Source of the DNA: DAIMFL01 sp964372215
Lineage (GTDB): Bacteria > Pseudomonadota > Alphaproteobacteria > Dongiales > Dongiaceae
Direction of reading: 5' to 3'
DNA: 64,000 nt
Assembly (NCBI GenBank): GCA_964372215.1
Contig: CAYJQC010000002.1
Location: 1 to 64,000, forward strand
A program made the translations under genes and the position numbers. Below the pieces are notes generated by a model. That model worked only from the letters and a program-made list of their open reading frames with translations. It did no database searches and was not told the origin of the DNA. Position 1 is the first letter of the stretch; each line of letters begins with the position of its first letter. This document shows positions 56,793-64,000 of this stretch, piece after piece.

Positions 56793-57545
56793 CTAACCAA
56801 TTGTTGGCTCAGCGAGATAGTCGTGGACGACCTGACCAAGTCCGAGCGTGAGATCGGCTCGAATATGAATTGCCGATATGATTTCGAGCACCGGCAGGTC
56901 AGCGACAGGCGCCAGGGCGTGGGGGTGGAGATCGAGAGCCGCCGGTCCGCTCCATGCACCTTTGAGCGTGACCTCCAGCAACTCATAGCGGACCAATTCG
57001 CAGATCCGCGGCGTTCCGTCGACATGCGGGATGATCTTAAGCAGGAAATTGGGCGCGGCGAGCGCCTCGAGCACGCCGCTTTTCTCAACCGCCAGATGCT
57101 TGAAGCCCATTGTTCCGGTGGCAATGCGCACCGGCCCATAGTCGAGGGTCCCCACAAGCGTATCCCTGTCCACATTTAAGGAAGGCTGCGCATATTTCTT
57201 GGGAAATCCCCACAGCTCGCGGCCACCGAAGATCGGCGGTCCATCGTTGAGGTACATGGCGTGAGAGTAGCCACCCTTTTCAGTGCCGAGCCGCACCGGA
57301 ATCACCTGCCCGGATTCGGTGTAATCGCCGAATCCGGTCGAATCCGGCATGCGAATAAATTCAAACTTGACCAATGGCTCGTCGATCTCGAGCGGCTCTG
57401 GTACGACCGCTCGCAGTTTTTCCGGATCGGTCCGATAGGTGATCACCAAGAATTCACGGTCGACAAAGCGGTAGGGCCCCTTTGGATAGGCTGGGCTGGT
57501 CAACGGCATCGAGTAGGCGGTTTCCCGCACGGTGCTGGCTTTCAT
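56793..57545 (-). CDS. adc: Acetoacetate decarboxylase
   Basis: 250 aa. The active-site lysine pair is present: ELWGFPKKYA places Lys116 and Lys117 as in clostridial Adc, where the first Lys forms the Schiff base. YSHAMYLNDGPPIFGGRE and the C-terminal ADLPVLEIISA match the family. It converts acetoacetate to acetone and CO2. GGAAGGA precedes the ATG. Composition is again lower in GC. With bdhA it forms a ketone-body operon. Confidence 0.93.
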   Translation of the reverse strand: MKASTVRETAYSMPLTSPAYPKGPYRFVDREFLVITYRTDPEKLRAVVPEPLEIDEPLVKFEFIRMPDSTGFGDYTESGQVIPVRLGTEKGGYSHAMYLNDGPPIFGGRELWGFPKKYAQPSLNVDRDTLVGTLDYGPVRIATGTMGFKHLAVEKSGVLEALAAPNFLLKIIPHVDGTPRICELVRYELLEVTLKGAWSGPAALDLHPHALAPVADLPVLEIISAIHIRADLTLGLGQVVHDYLAEPTIG

Positions 57546-57933
57546 GCTTCAATCCTTCCGTTGCCGTCGTCACCGTGGTTGACACTACGCGTACTCGGCT
57601 ACGTGTTGTGCCTGTCTGGTCCAGCCAACAATCGCGATCAAAGTGCTAGGATTGATTGCAGTGGGGATTGGCTCGATCAAACAGTGACGTTGTGCTTTAA
57701 CCGACTGCTTGCAAGCGCAAGCCGGCTCAAGACTATTGTTGTTACGGCGATTTAACATTGATCCGCGCCGGGCCACCGCTGTAAACGGGCTTGTCCAGAA
57801 CGGGCAAAACCGCCACTCGAGGAAAGCGCCGTTTGATTTTGTTGCCGAGCCTGCTTGCGGCCCTTTTCGGGCCCGAGGCGATGTCCGATTTGAGCCCGCA
57901 AAGCGCCGGGTAGCGGACATGGATCGTGCCGCG

Positions 57934-57955
57934 CTCACGAATCTCGATTCGTGAG
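57934..57955. repeat. Perfect short hairpin CTCACGAATC-TC-GATTCGTGAG
   Basis: Ten-bp arms at 57934-57943 and 57946-57955 with a 2-nt centre. Such a tight palindrome outside a gene suggests a protein-binding site, a small insertion-element end or a cruciform-forming site. No T tract follows. Confidence 0.7.
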
Positions 57956-57968
57956 GACGGTGCCTAGA

Positions 57969-58097
57969 TGAATCACAAAGGCACATAGACACCAAGAAGA
58001 GATCCTGCGCGGGCTTCGCCCACGCGATTCATTCTTCTCTATGTCTCGGTGTCTCTGTGCTGATTTTTCATCGTCTCTTGGTGCCCTTGTGGTTCAG
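57969..58097. repeat. Inverted pair of AAGGCAC..AGACAC-type elements
   Basis: The left copy (GAATCACAAAGGCACATAGACACCAAGA, within 57969-57998) is matched in inverted orientation by the complement of about 58036-58097, which reads GAACCACAAGGGCACCAAGAGAC and CACAGAGACACCGAGACATAGAGAAG. Elements of this wording are scattered between genes in many bacterial genomes. Here they sit between the lower-GC block and the M16 operon. Confidence 0.65.
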
Positions 58098-58114
58098 GGC
58101 CACCGCGCCGCCCC

Positions 58115-59479
58115 CTACATCACGCCGTCGGGCGGATCCTGGGTCGGGGTGATGCCGTCGGGCTTGCCGACCACCACCACCGTGAGCCGGTCGGGATCGA
58201 GCAGCCGGCGGGCCACGCGCTTCACCTGGTCGAGCGTCACCGCCTCGATGTAGGAATTGCGGTTCGTCATGTAGTCGATCGGGAAGCCCTCGAGCTGGAT
58301 CGCCGAGAGGATGCGCGCCAGGCTGCCGGTGCTGGTCATGCGCAGGGGATAGGAGCCGATCAGATAGGTCTTGGCGTCGTCGAGTTCCTGCTGGGTCGGG
58401 CCGTCGTCGCGCATGCGGGCCCATTCGGCGCGGATGATCTCGAGGGATTCCGCGACCCGGGCATTCTGGGTGCCGACCTGGCCCTGGATCAGCCCGACAT
58501 GGTCGAGGGTGTTGAGGTAGGTGGCGACCGAATAGGCCAGGCCGCGCTTCTCGCGCACCTCGGTGGTGAGCCGCGCGGCGAAGCCGCCGCCGCCGAGGAT
58601 GTAGTTCATGACATAGGCGGCGTAGAAATCCGGGTCCTCGCGCTTCAGGCCGTTCTCGCCGAACAGCATCACGCTCTGCGGCATGTCCTTCTCGACCACC
58701 ACCACGGCGCCGGGCGCCGCCGGGGTGGCCTCGGGCACGGCGACCGGCGCGGCCTGCGCCGGCAGCCGCGCGAAGGCCCGGTCGAGCAGCGGCGCGAGCG
58801 TCGCCGCATCGATGTCGCCGACCACGCCGATCACCAGCCGGTCGCGGCCGAAGCGCGCGGCGGCGAACTGCCTGAGGTCGTCGATCGCGATGGCCCGGAT
58901 GCTCGCCGCGGTGCCGCCGGGCGGGCGGCCATAGGGGTGGTCGGGAAACACGGTGCGCCACCACACCCGGTCGGCGATGTCGCCGGGATCGTCGGCGCTG
59001 CGGGCGATGATCGCCAGCAGCTGGCCGCGGATGCGCTCGACCGCGGGGGCGTCGAAGCGCGGCGCGGCGAGCGCGTCGCCCAGCAGGTCGAACGCCGCCT
59101 CGCGGTTCGCGGTCAGCGTGCGCATGCCGCCGCCGAAGGAATCGAGATCGGCGTTGAAGCTGAGATCGAGCGCCAGATCGGCGACGCGGCGCTGGAACGC
59201 CGCGGAATCGAGATCCCCGGCGCCCTCGTCGAGCAGGCCGCTCACCATCTCGGCGAGACCCTCCTTGCCCGCCGGATCGAGCGCCGAGCCGCCGTGAAAG
59301 GCGAGCGACAGCGAGATCAGCGGCGCCATGTGGTCCTCGACCAGCCAGGCCTCGATCCCGCCCGGGCTGACCACCCGCTGGACCTCGACCGCGGCGTCGG
59401 CCGGAGAGGCTGCGGCGAGCAGCCCGACGAGCCCGGCGAGCCCGGCGATGCGGCGCAACGGATCGAGCATCGCCGTCAT
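58115..59479 (-). CDS. M16-family peptidase-like subunit lacking the zinc motif
   Basis: 454 aa with a signal peptide (LAGLVGLLAAASPADAAVE). The M16 fold is recognisable (LAFHGGSALDPAGKEGLAEMVSGLLDEGAGDLD), but the inverted HxxEH zinc site is absent, as in the non-catalytic partners of two-subunit M16 proteases. It has the usual C-terminal R/Y-type binding segment (KRGLAYSVATYLN). The start overlaps the stop of the active subunit (ATGA), which fits a stoichiometric heterodimer in the periplasm. Confidence 0.92.
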   Translation of the reverse strand: MTAMLDPLRRIAGLAGLVGLLAAASPADAAVEVQRVVSPGGIEAWLVEDHMAPLISLSLAFHGGSALDPAGKEGLAEMVSGLLDEGAGDLDSAAFQRRVADLALDLSFNADLDSFGGGMRTLTANREAAFDLLGDALAAPRFDAPAVERIRGQLLAIIARSADDPGDIADRVWWRTVFPDHPYGRPPGGTAASIRAIAIDDLRQFAAARFGRDRLVIGVVGDIDAATLAPLLDRAFARLPAQAAPVAVPEATPAAPGAVVVVEKDMPQSVMLFGENGLKREDPDFYAAYVMNYILGGGGFAARLTTEVREKRGLAYSVATYLNTLDHVGLIQGQVGTQNARVAESLEIIRAEWARMRDDGPTQQELDDAKTYLIGSYPLRMTSTGSLARILSAIQLEGFPIDYMTNRNSYIEAVTLDQVKRVARRLLDPDRLTVVVVGKPDGITPTQDPPDGVM

Positions 59480-60867
59480 CAGCTGGTCTCCTTCGGCAGC
59501 AGTACTGACGTGACCGAGCTTTCCGGCTTCAGCAGATAGCGGGCGGCGGCATTGACCTGTTCGACGGTCACCGCGCCGATCCGGTCGGGCCAGGACTCGA
59601 CGTCGTCGAGCGTGCCGCCGGTGGCCAGGGTCGAGCCGATGGTGCGCGCCGGATTGGACAACGAATCCCGCGCCTTGACCGCGTCGGCCTGGAGCAGGGT
59701 CTTGGCGGCGTCGAGCTCGGCCTGGGTGACACCGTCGGCCAGGACGGCGGCGAGCTCCTGCTCGATCGCCGCCTCCAGCACCGGCAGCTCGGTGCCGGGC
59801 TGCGGGCTGGCCGAAATGCCGAAAGTGCCGAGATCGACCGCGTCGGGGCCGTACCAGGCGCCGATGCCGGTGGCCAGGCCCTGCTCGACCACCAGGTGAC
59901 GATAGAGCCGGCTGGTCGGGCCGCCGCCGATGATCTCGGCCAGCAGCTCCAGCGCATCGGCGTGCTCGGCGCCGGCGCTGTGATAGGACGGCGCGAGATA
60001 GCTGCGGCTCCAGGACGGCTGCTGCACCCTGGGACTCGCCAGCTCGACCCGGCGCGGCGCGATCGGCGGCGGCTCGGCCAGGCGGACGCGCGCGGGAACC
60101 TCGCGCGCCGGGATCACGCCGTAGTACTTCTCGGCCAGCGGCCGCACCTGTTCGAGGGTGATGTCGCCGGCGATCACCAGCACCGCGTTGTTGGGCGCGT
60201 ACCAGCGGCGATAGAAGTCGACCGCGTCGGCGGTGGTGAGGCCGCGCATCTCGTGTTCCCAGCCGATCGTCGGGTTGCGGTAGGGATGATTGAGGAACAG
60301 CACGGCGCGCGCCAGCTCGGAAAGCTGCGAGCCGGGCTCGTTGTCGATGCGCTGGCGGCGCTCCTCGAGGATCACGTCGCGCTCCGGCAGCACCACCGCG
60401 TCGTCGAGCTTCAGATGGGTCATGCGGTCGGCCTCGAGGCGCATCACCAGCGCCAGGTGCTCAACCGCCACGGTCTGGAAATAGGCGGTGTAGTCCTGGG
60501 TGGTGAAGGCGTTCTCGTCGCCGCCGACCCGCGCGACCTGCTGCGAGAACTCGCCGGGCGGCTCGGTGTCGGTGCCCTTGAACATGAGATGTTCGAGGAA
60601 ATGCGCGATGCCCGACTTGCCGGCCGGCTCGTCGGCGGCGCCGACCTTGTACCAGACCATGTGGGTGACCACCGGCGCCCGGTGGTTTTCCACCACCACC
60701 ACCTGCAGGCCGTTGGCGAGGGTCAGGGTGTGCGGGTTGAACACCTCGGCCCGGGCCGGGGCAATCGCCGCGGGCGTCACGACCAGCGGCACGGCGGCGG
60801 CCAGCATGGCAAAGACCGCCCATAGCCGGCGGGCCGGGCCGATCACGGAGCTGGAGCTGAGTGGCAT
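59479..60867 (-). CDS. M16-family zinc peptidase, catalytic subunit
   Basis: 462 aa from an ATG with GGGAGAA upstream. The signal peptide ends IAPARAEV. The inverted zinc motif HFLEH is in KSGIAHFLEHLMFKGT, and the distal Glu lies in the ILEERRQRIDNEP region. Bacterial M16 proteins of this type (insulinase/processing-peptidase family) degrade peptides in the periplasm. It is coupled to the inactive partner downstream. Confidence 0.94.
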   Translation of the reverse strand: MPLSSSSVIGPARRLWAVFAMLAAAVPLVVTPAAIAPARAEVFNPHTLTLANGLQVVVVENHRAPVVTHMVWYKVGAADEPAGKSGIAHFLEHLMFKGTDTEPPGEFSQQVARVGGDENAFTTQDYTAYFQTVAVEHLALVMRLEADRMTHLKLDDAVVLPERDVILEERRQRIDNEPGSQLSELARAVLFLNHPYRNPTIGWEHEMRGLTTADAVDFYRRWYAPNNAVLVIAGDITLEQVRPLAEKYYGVIPAREVPARVRLAEPPPIAPRRVELASPRVQQPSWSRSYLAPSYHSAGAEHADALELLAEIIGGGPTSRLYRHLVVEQGLATGIGAWYGPDAVDLGTFGISASPQPGTELPVLEAAIEQELAAVLADGVTQAELDAAKTLLQADAVKARDSLSNPARTIGSTLATGGTLDDVESWPDRIGAVTVEQVNAAARYLLKPESSVTSVLLPKETS

Positions 60868-61104
60868 TGCTTCTCCCTTTGCCGGTGCGGGGCATGCGGA
60901 CGCGGCTGCCGTACGGCGGCCCTCCTGCCTCCCTGACCGCCACATGAACTTGGCATATGGCGGCGCCGTGCCTGCTTGGCAACCGAGACGAAGCCGAGGG
61001 CGCAATCTAGGCCAGACTTGCTACCGAGTGGTTAGCGACGGCGACGCAGGCGCGGTGGCGACTCCGGCGCACCGAGGCGTGCAGGTCGGTGCGCCGGGAC
61101 CGGC

Positions 61105-61674
61105 TCAGAAGATGCCTTCGAGCAGGCCGCGTTGCTTGCGCTCGATGATCGGCGTGTCGCCTTCGGTCACCGGCTTGCCGAGCGCCGCATTCTCCTGCAG
61201 GCGCTGCTGCTCGGCCACGGGGTCGACGACTTCGCCGTAAGGACTGGCGTCGCGCCAGAAGATCAGGTTGTCGATGAACTTCTGGTCCTGCTCGATCAGC
61301 TGGTTGGTCTCGTTGTCGACCAGCAGGCGGATGTTCGGGTCGATGCCGGTGGCGCCGGCGCTCTGCAGCAGCGCGACCTCGCCCTGGGAACTGCCGGGCG
61401 GGGTGTCGCCGATGGCACCGCCGGCCTGGTAGGTGCCGAACAGCGCGGTCTCGGCCTGGTCGCGGGTGGTGCCTTCCTGCGGCCGCGGCGCGCCGGGCTG
61501 CGGCGGGCGCAGCGTGTAGTCGGGCGGCAGGCTCAAGGGCGCGCGCGCCACCACCTGGAACTCGTCCGGCGATTGCTTGGTCAGGCCCAGAGCCTGGCGC
61601 GTCTGGGTGCAGCCGCCCAGGGCGACGACGGCGCCGAGGGCCAAGGCGGCAACGATGCACTGGCGATGTCGCAT
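61105..61674 (-). CDS. DUF3035 lipoprotein (BamF-like)
   Basis: 189 aa from an ATG with GGGAGG upstream. The lipobox ALGGC follows a hydrophobic stretch, so Cys22 should be lipidated. The mature part starts QTRQALGLTKQSPDEFQVVARAPLSLPPDYTLRPPQPG, which is the DUF3035 signature conserved in alphaproteobacteria and sometimes named BamF. It probably belongs to outer-membrane biogenesis. Its place directly after lspA, the lipoprotein signal peptidase, is common in this group. Confidence 0.9.
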   Translation of the reverse strand: MRHRQCIVAALALGAVVALGGCTQTRQALGLTKQSPDEFQVVARAPLSLPPDYTLRPPQPGAPRPQEGTTRDQAETALFGTYQAGGAIGDTPPGSSQGEVALLQSAGATGIDPNIRLLVDNETNQLIEQDQKFIDNLIFWRDASPYGEVVDPVAEQQRLQENAALGKPVTEGDTPIIERKQRGLLEGIF

Positions 61675-61693
61675 GTCCAACCTCCCGTATCGC

Positions 61694-62176
61694 CTAGGTT
61701 TTAGCCGGTTCGCGGTCGCCGAACAAGCCGTCGACCACCAGCCCGGCAACGCCCAGGGTGATCGCCGAATCCGCCAGGTTGAAGGCCGGCCAGTGCCAGC
61801 CGGCGGCGTGAACGTCGAGAAAATCGACCACCGCCCCGAAACGCAGGCGGTCGATCACGTTGCCGAGCGCGCCGCCGATCACCAGCCCGATCGCGAAGAC
61901 CGGCAGAATCCGGTCCATCCGCCCGAGCCACCACACCAGGCCGGCGACCACCGCGAGGGCCAGGGCCGACAGGACATAGGGCGCATAGGCGGCGCCGCTG
62001 TGGAACAGGCTGAAGGAGACGCCGCGGTTCCAGGCCAGCACCAGGTTGAAGAACGGCGTCAGCTCGATCTGCCGCGGCGGATCCATGAGCCCGAGGATCC
62101 AGCCCTTGCTGAGCTGGTCGAGGGCGACCACCACCGCCGCCAGCGGCAGCGCCCGGCCATAGGCGGCGCGGTTCAA
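61694..62176 (-). CDS. lspA: Lipoprotein signal peptidase (signal peptidase II)
   Basis: 160 aa, four membrane helices. Catalytic Asp residues are in GNVIDRLRFGAVVDFLD and FNLADSAI. The start is TTG (62174-62176), overlapping the ileS stop as TTGA. It cleaves lipoprotein signal peptides after lipidation, serving among others the DUF3035 lipoprotein encoded next. Confidence 0.96.
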   Translation of the reverse strand: MNRAAYGRALPLAAVVVALDQLSKGWILGLMDPPRQIELTPFFNLVLAWNRGVSFSLFHSGAAYAPYVLSALALAVVAGLVWWLGRMDRILPVFAIGLVIGGALGNVIDRLRFGAVVDFLDVHAAGWHWPAFNLADSAITLGVAGLVVDGLFGDREPAKT

Positions 62177-64000
62177 CTTGCGGCCGCGGCGCCGGCTTCC
62201 GCCGCGCCCAGCGTGTCGGCGCAGCGGCCGCAGATGCCGTCATGGCCGCCATGGCGGCCGACTTCGGGCAGCACCCGCCAGCAGCGCTCGCACTTGTCGC
62301 CTTCGGCGGCGGTGACGAGCACGCCGATGTCGGGGGCGTCGGGCAGGGTGAAGGCGCCCGCCGGCACCGGCCCCTCGACCAGGGTCGCGGCCGAGGTGAT
62401 GGCGATCTCGGCGAGATCGAGACCATGCAGGGCGGCAACGTGCTCGGCCGAGGCGTGCACCACCGGGTGGGCCTGCAGGCTGGAGCCGATGCGCTTCTCG
62501 GCACGCTCGATCTCGAGCGCGCCGGTGACCGCCCGCCGCAGGTCGCGGATGCGGACCCACTTCGCCGCCAGGGCGGCGTCGCGCCAGGAGGCCGGCACCT
62601 CGGGGAAGACCCGCAGATGGACGCTGTCCTCGCCCGCGGTCCATGGCCGGTGGGCCCACGCCTCCTCGGCGGTGAAGCACAGCACCGGCGCCAGCCAGGC
62701 GGTCAGATGGGACAGCACCTCGCACAGCACCGTGCGTACGGCGCGCCGGCGAAGGTCCGAGGCAGCATCGCAGTACAGCGAGTCCTTGCGGATGTCGAAG
62801 TAGAACGCCGAGAGATCGTTGGCGCAGAAATTGTGCAGCTCGGTGTTGATGCCGTGCAGGTCGAAGCTGTCGGCGGCGGCGCGCACCTTGCCGTCGAGCT
62901 CGGCCAGGCGGTGCAGCACCCAGCGCTCCAGCTCGGGCATCTGCGACACCGCCACCCGTTCCGACTCGCTCCAACCGTCGAGCGCGCCGAGCACGTAGCG
63001 GAAGGTGTTGCGCAGGCGGCGGTAGTGATCGGCCACCAGCTTCAGCGCCTCGGGCCCGATGCGCTGGTCCTCGGTATAGTCGCAGCCGATGGCGACCCAC
63101 AGGCGCAGGATGTCGGCGCCGTACTGCTTCATCACCTCCTGCGGCGCCACCACGTTGCCCAGCGACTTCGACATCTTGCGGCCCTGCTCGTCCATGGTGA
63201 AGCCATGGGTGATGACCGCCTTGTAGGGCGCCCGGCCGCGCGTGCCGCAGGATTCGAGCAGCGACGAATGGAACCAGCCGCGATGCTGGTCGGAGCCTTC
63301 GAGATAGACGTCGGCCGGCCAGGCTAGGTCGGCGTCCTGGCGCGGCTCCAGCACGAAGGCGTGGGTCGAGCCGGAATCGAACCAGACGTCGACGATGTCG
63401 GTGACCTGCTCGTAATCCTCGACCGCATGGTCGGTGCCGAGGAAGCGCTCCGGCGGGCTGGCGAACCAGGCATCGGCGCCGTCCTGCTCGAACGCCGCGG
63501 CGATGCGGTCGACCACCTTCTGGTCGCGCAGCGGTTCGTCGGTCTTGCGGTCGACGAAGACGGCGATCGGCACGCCCCAGGCGCGCTGCCGCGAGATGAC
63601 CCAGTCCGGCCGACTCTTGATCATCGCGTGGAGCCGGTTGCGCCCCTGCGGCGGCACGAAGCGGGTGTCGTCGATGGCGGCGAGCGCCGTCTTGCGCAGA
63701 TCGTTGGTCTCCATGGAGATGAACCACTGCGCGGTGTTGCGGAAGATGAGCGGCGCCTTGGAGCGCCAGGAATGGGGATAGGAATGGGTGAGCTTGCCCT
63801 TGGCCAGCAGATTGCCGGACTCGGCCAGCGCGGCGATGACGGCGCCGTCGGCGTCGCCCTTCTTGCCGGCCAGCGTCAGCACCCGCTTGCCGGCGAACAG
63901 CGGCACATGATCGTAGTAACTGCCGTCCTCCGACACCGTCTGCGGCACCTCGATGCCATGGGCGGTGCCGAGCTCCCAGTCGTCGGCGCCGTGGCCTGGC
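62173..64000 (-). CDS. ileS: Isoleucyl-tRNA synthetase, C-terminal part (runs off the window)
   Basis: About 608 residues are visible; the N-terminus with the HIGH motif lies beyond 64000. The first visible residues PGHGADDWELGTAHGIEVP belong to the editing-domain end, with HGADD as in IleRS. KMSKS is present in MDEQGRKMSKSLGN. The C-terminal zinc-binding region has CERCW and CGRC. It charges tRNA-Ile and edits valine. The stop overlaps the lspA start, the ileS-lspA order usual in proteobacteria. Confidence 0.97.
   Translation of the reverse strand, partial: PGHGADDWELGTAHGIEVPQTVSEDGSYYDHVPLFAGKRVLTLAGKKGDADGAVIAALAESGNLLAKGKLTHSYPHSWRSKAPLIFRNTAQWFISMETNDLRKTALAAIDDTRFVPPQGRNRLHAMIKSRPDWVISRQRAWGVPIAVFVDRKTDEPLRDQKVVDRIAAAFEQDGADAWFASPPERFLGTDHAVEDYEQVTDIVDVWFDSGSTHAFVLEPRQDADLAWPADVYLEGSDQHRGWFHSSLLESCGTRGRAPYKAVITHGFTMDEQGRKMSKSLGNVVAPQEVMKQYGADILRLWVAIGCDYTEDQRIGPEALKLVADHYRRLRNTFRYVLGALDGWSESERVAVSQMPELERWVLHRLAELDGKVRAAADSFDLHGINTELHNFCANDLSAFYFDIRKDSLYCDAASDLRRRAVRTVLCEVLSHLTAWLAPVLCFTAEEAWAHRPWTAGEDSVHLRVFPEVPASWRDAALAAKWVRIRDLRRAVTGALEIERAEKRIGSSLQAHPVVHASAEHVAALHGLDLAEIAITSAATLVEGPVPAGAFTLPDAPDIGVLVTAAEGDKCERCWRVLPEVGRHGGHDGICGRCADTLGAAEAGAAAAS

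Larger units (their letters stand above)
57546..58114. other. Long intergenic region, lower GC, repeat-bearing
   Basis: 569 bases upstream of the adc-bdh unit. Small open frames on both strands have no recognisable domain. It contains a 22-nt hairpin (57934-57955) and an inverted AAGGCAC-type repeat (57969-58097). TTGACA occurs at 57579-57584 on the plus strand but points away from adc. The adc promoter is likely here but not identified. Confidence 0.5.

Noticed and set aside
57585..57995. 136-codon leftward frame in the lower-GC block
   Set aside because: It has no recognisable domain, no ribosome-binding site, and overlaps the hairpin at 57934. Better read as non-coding.

Overview
This 64 kb window is from a very GC-rich alphaproteobacterium. 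A Rhodospirillales-like organism is my inference, from the ubiquinone gene coq7 in a YqaA/DsbB/Coq7 cluster, a DUF3035 lipoprotein beside lspA-ileS, class III nucleotide cyclases, many polar amino-acid and peptide ABC transporters, and methylated-amine catabolism genes. The sequence is chromosomal in character. No integrase, transposase, plasmid replication gene, CRISPR array or rRNA was seen. One run of ten Ns (38950-38959) and a G/C homopolymer stretch at the left edge point to assembly boundaries.

Layout. 0-2 kb: a three-gene unit with an ExbB/TolQ-type channel and an ExbD-like partner carrying an unusual periplasmic domain. 2.4-8.4 kb: PuuB-type amine oxidase, PAS protein, prfC, recQ and a SpoIIAA-like protein. 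8.4-13.2 kb: MaoC hydratase, a secreted unknown, a papain-like protease fused to an alpha/beta hydrolase, a monooxygenase-fold protein and an orphan Flp pilin with a clear promoter. 13.5-19.2 kb: dimethylglycine/sarcosine dehydrogenase-like protein, a TroA-like binding protein, two reductases. 19.2-23.1 kb: a signalling block with a heme-binding receptor and two nucleotide cyclases around a tRNA-Leu(CAA). 23.2-28.5 kb: GST, MttB-family methyltransferase and a trimethylamine-dehydrogenase-like flavoprotein. 28.7-32.8 kb: YqaA, DsbB, Coq7, SDR, HNH endonuclease, esterase.

33.0-36.5 kb holds the most unusual locus: four tandem paralogous exported proteins, each with an HExxH motif, which look like an undescribed family of secreted metalloproteases. 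Next comes a decayed SMP-30/gluconolactonase remnant beside a dispersed palindromic repeat that has a second copy at 19.24-19.35 kb. 36.9-42.5 kb is a catabolic unit: enolase-superfamily enzyme, a polar amino-acid-type ABC transporter and a divergent FCD/GntR regulator. 43.3-50.4 kb is a peptide-type ABC transporter divergent from a phosphodiesterase and a lipase-like hydrolase. 50.4-55.8 kb has repair and tRNA-modification genes (AlkA-type glycosylase, gluQRS, TerC, Nudix, mutL).

55.9-58.1 kb carries a 3-hydroxybutyrate dehydrogenase/acetoacetate decarboxylase pair of visibly lower GC, bounded by inverted repeats, so probably acquired. 58.1-64 kb ends with a paired M16 peptidase operon, a DUF3035 lipoprotein, lspA and the C-terminal part of ileS. 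Amine oxidation runs through the left half as a theme (PuuB type, DMGDH type, MttB, TMADH-like), suggesting growth on betaines or N-methylated amino acids. That functional link is inferred, because the genes are not in one operon.
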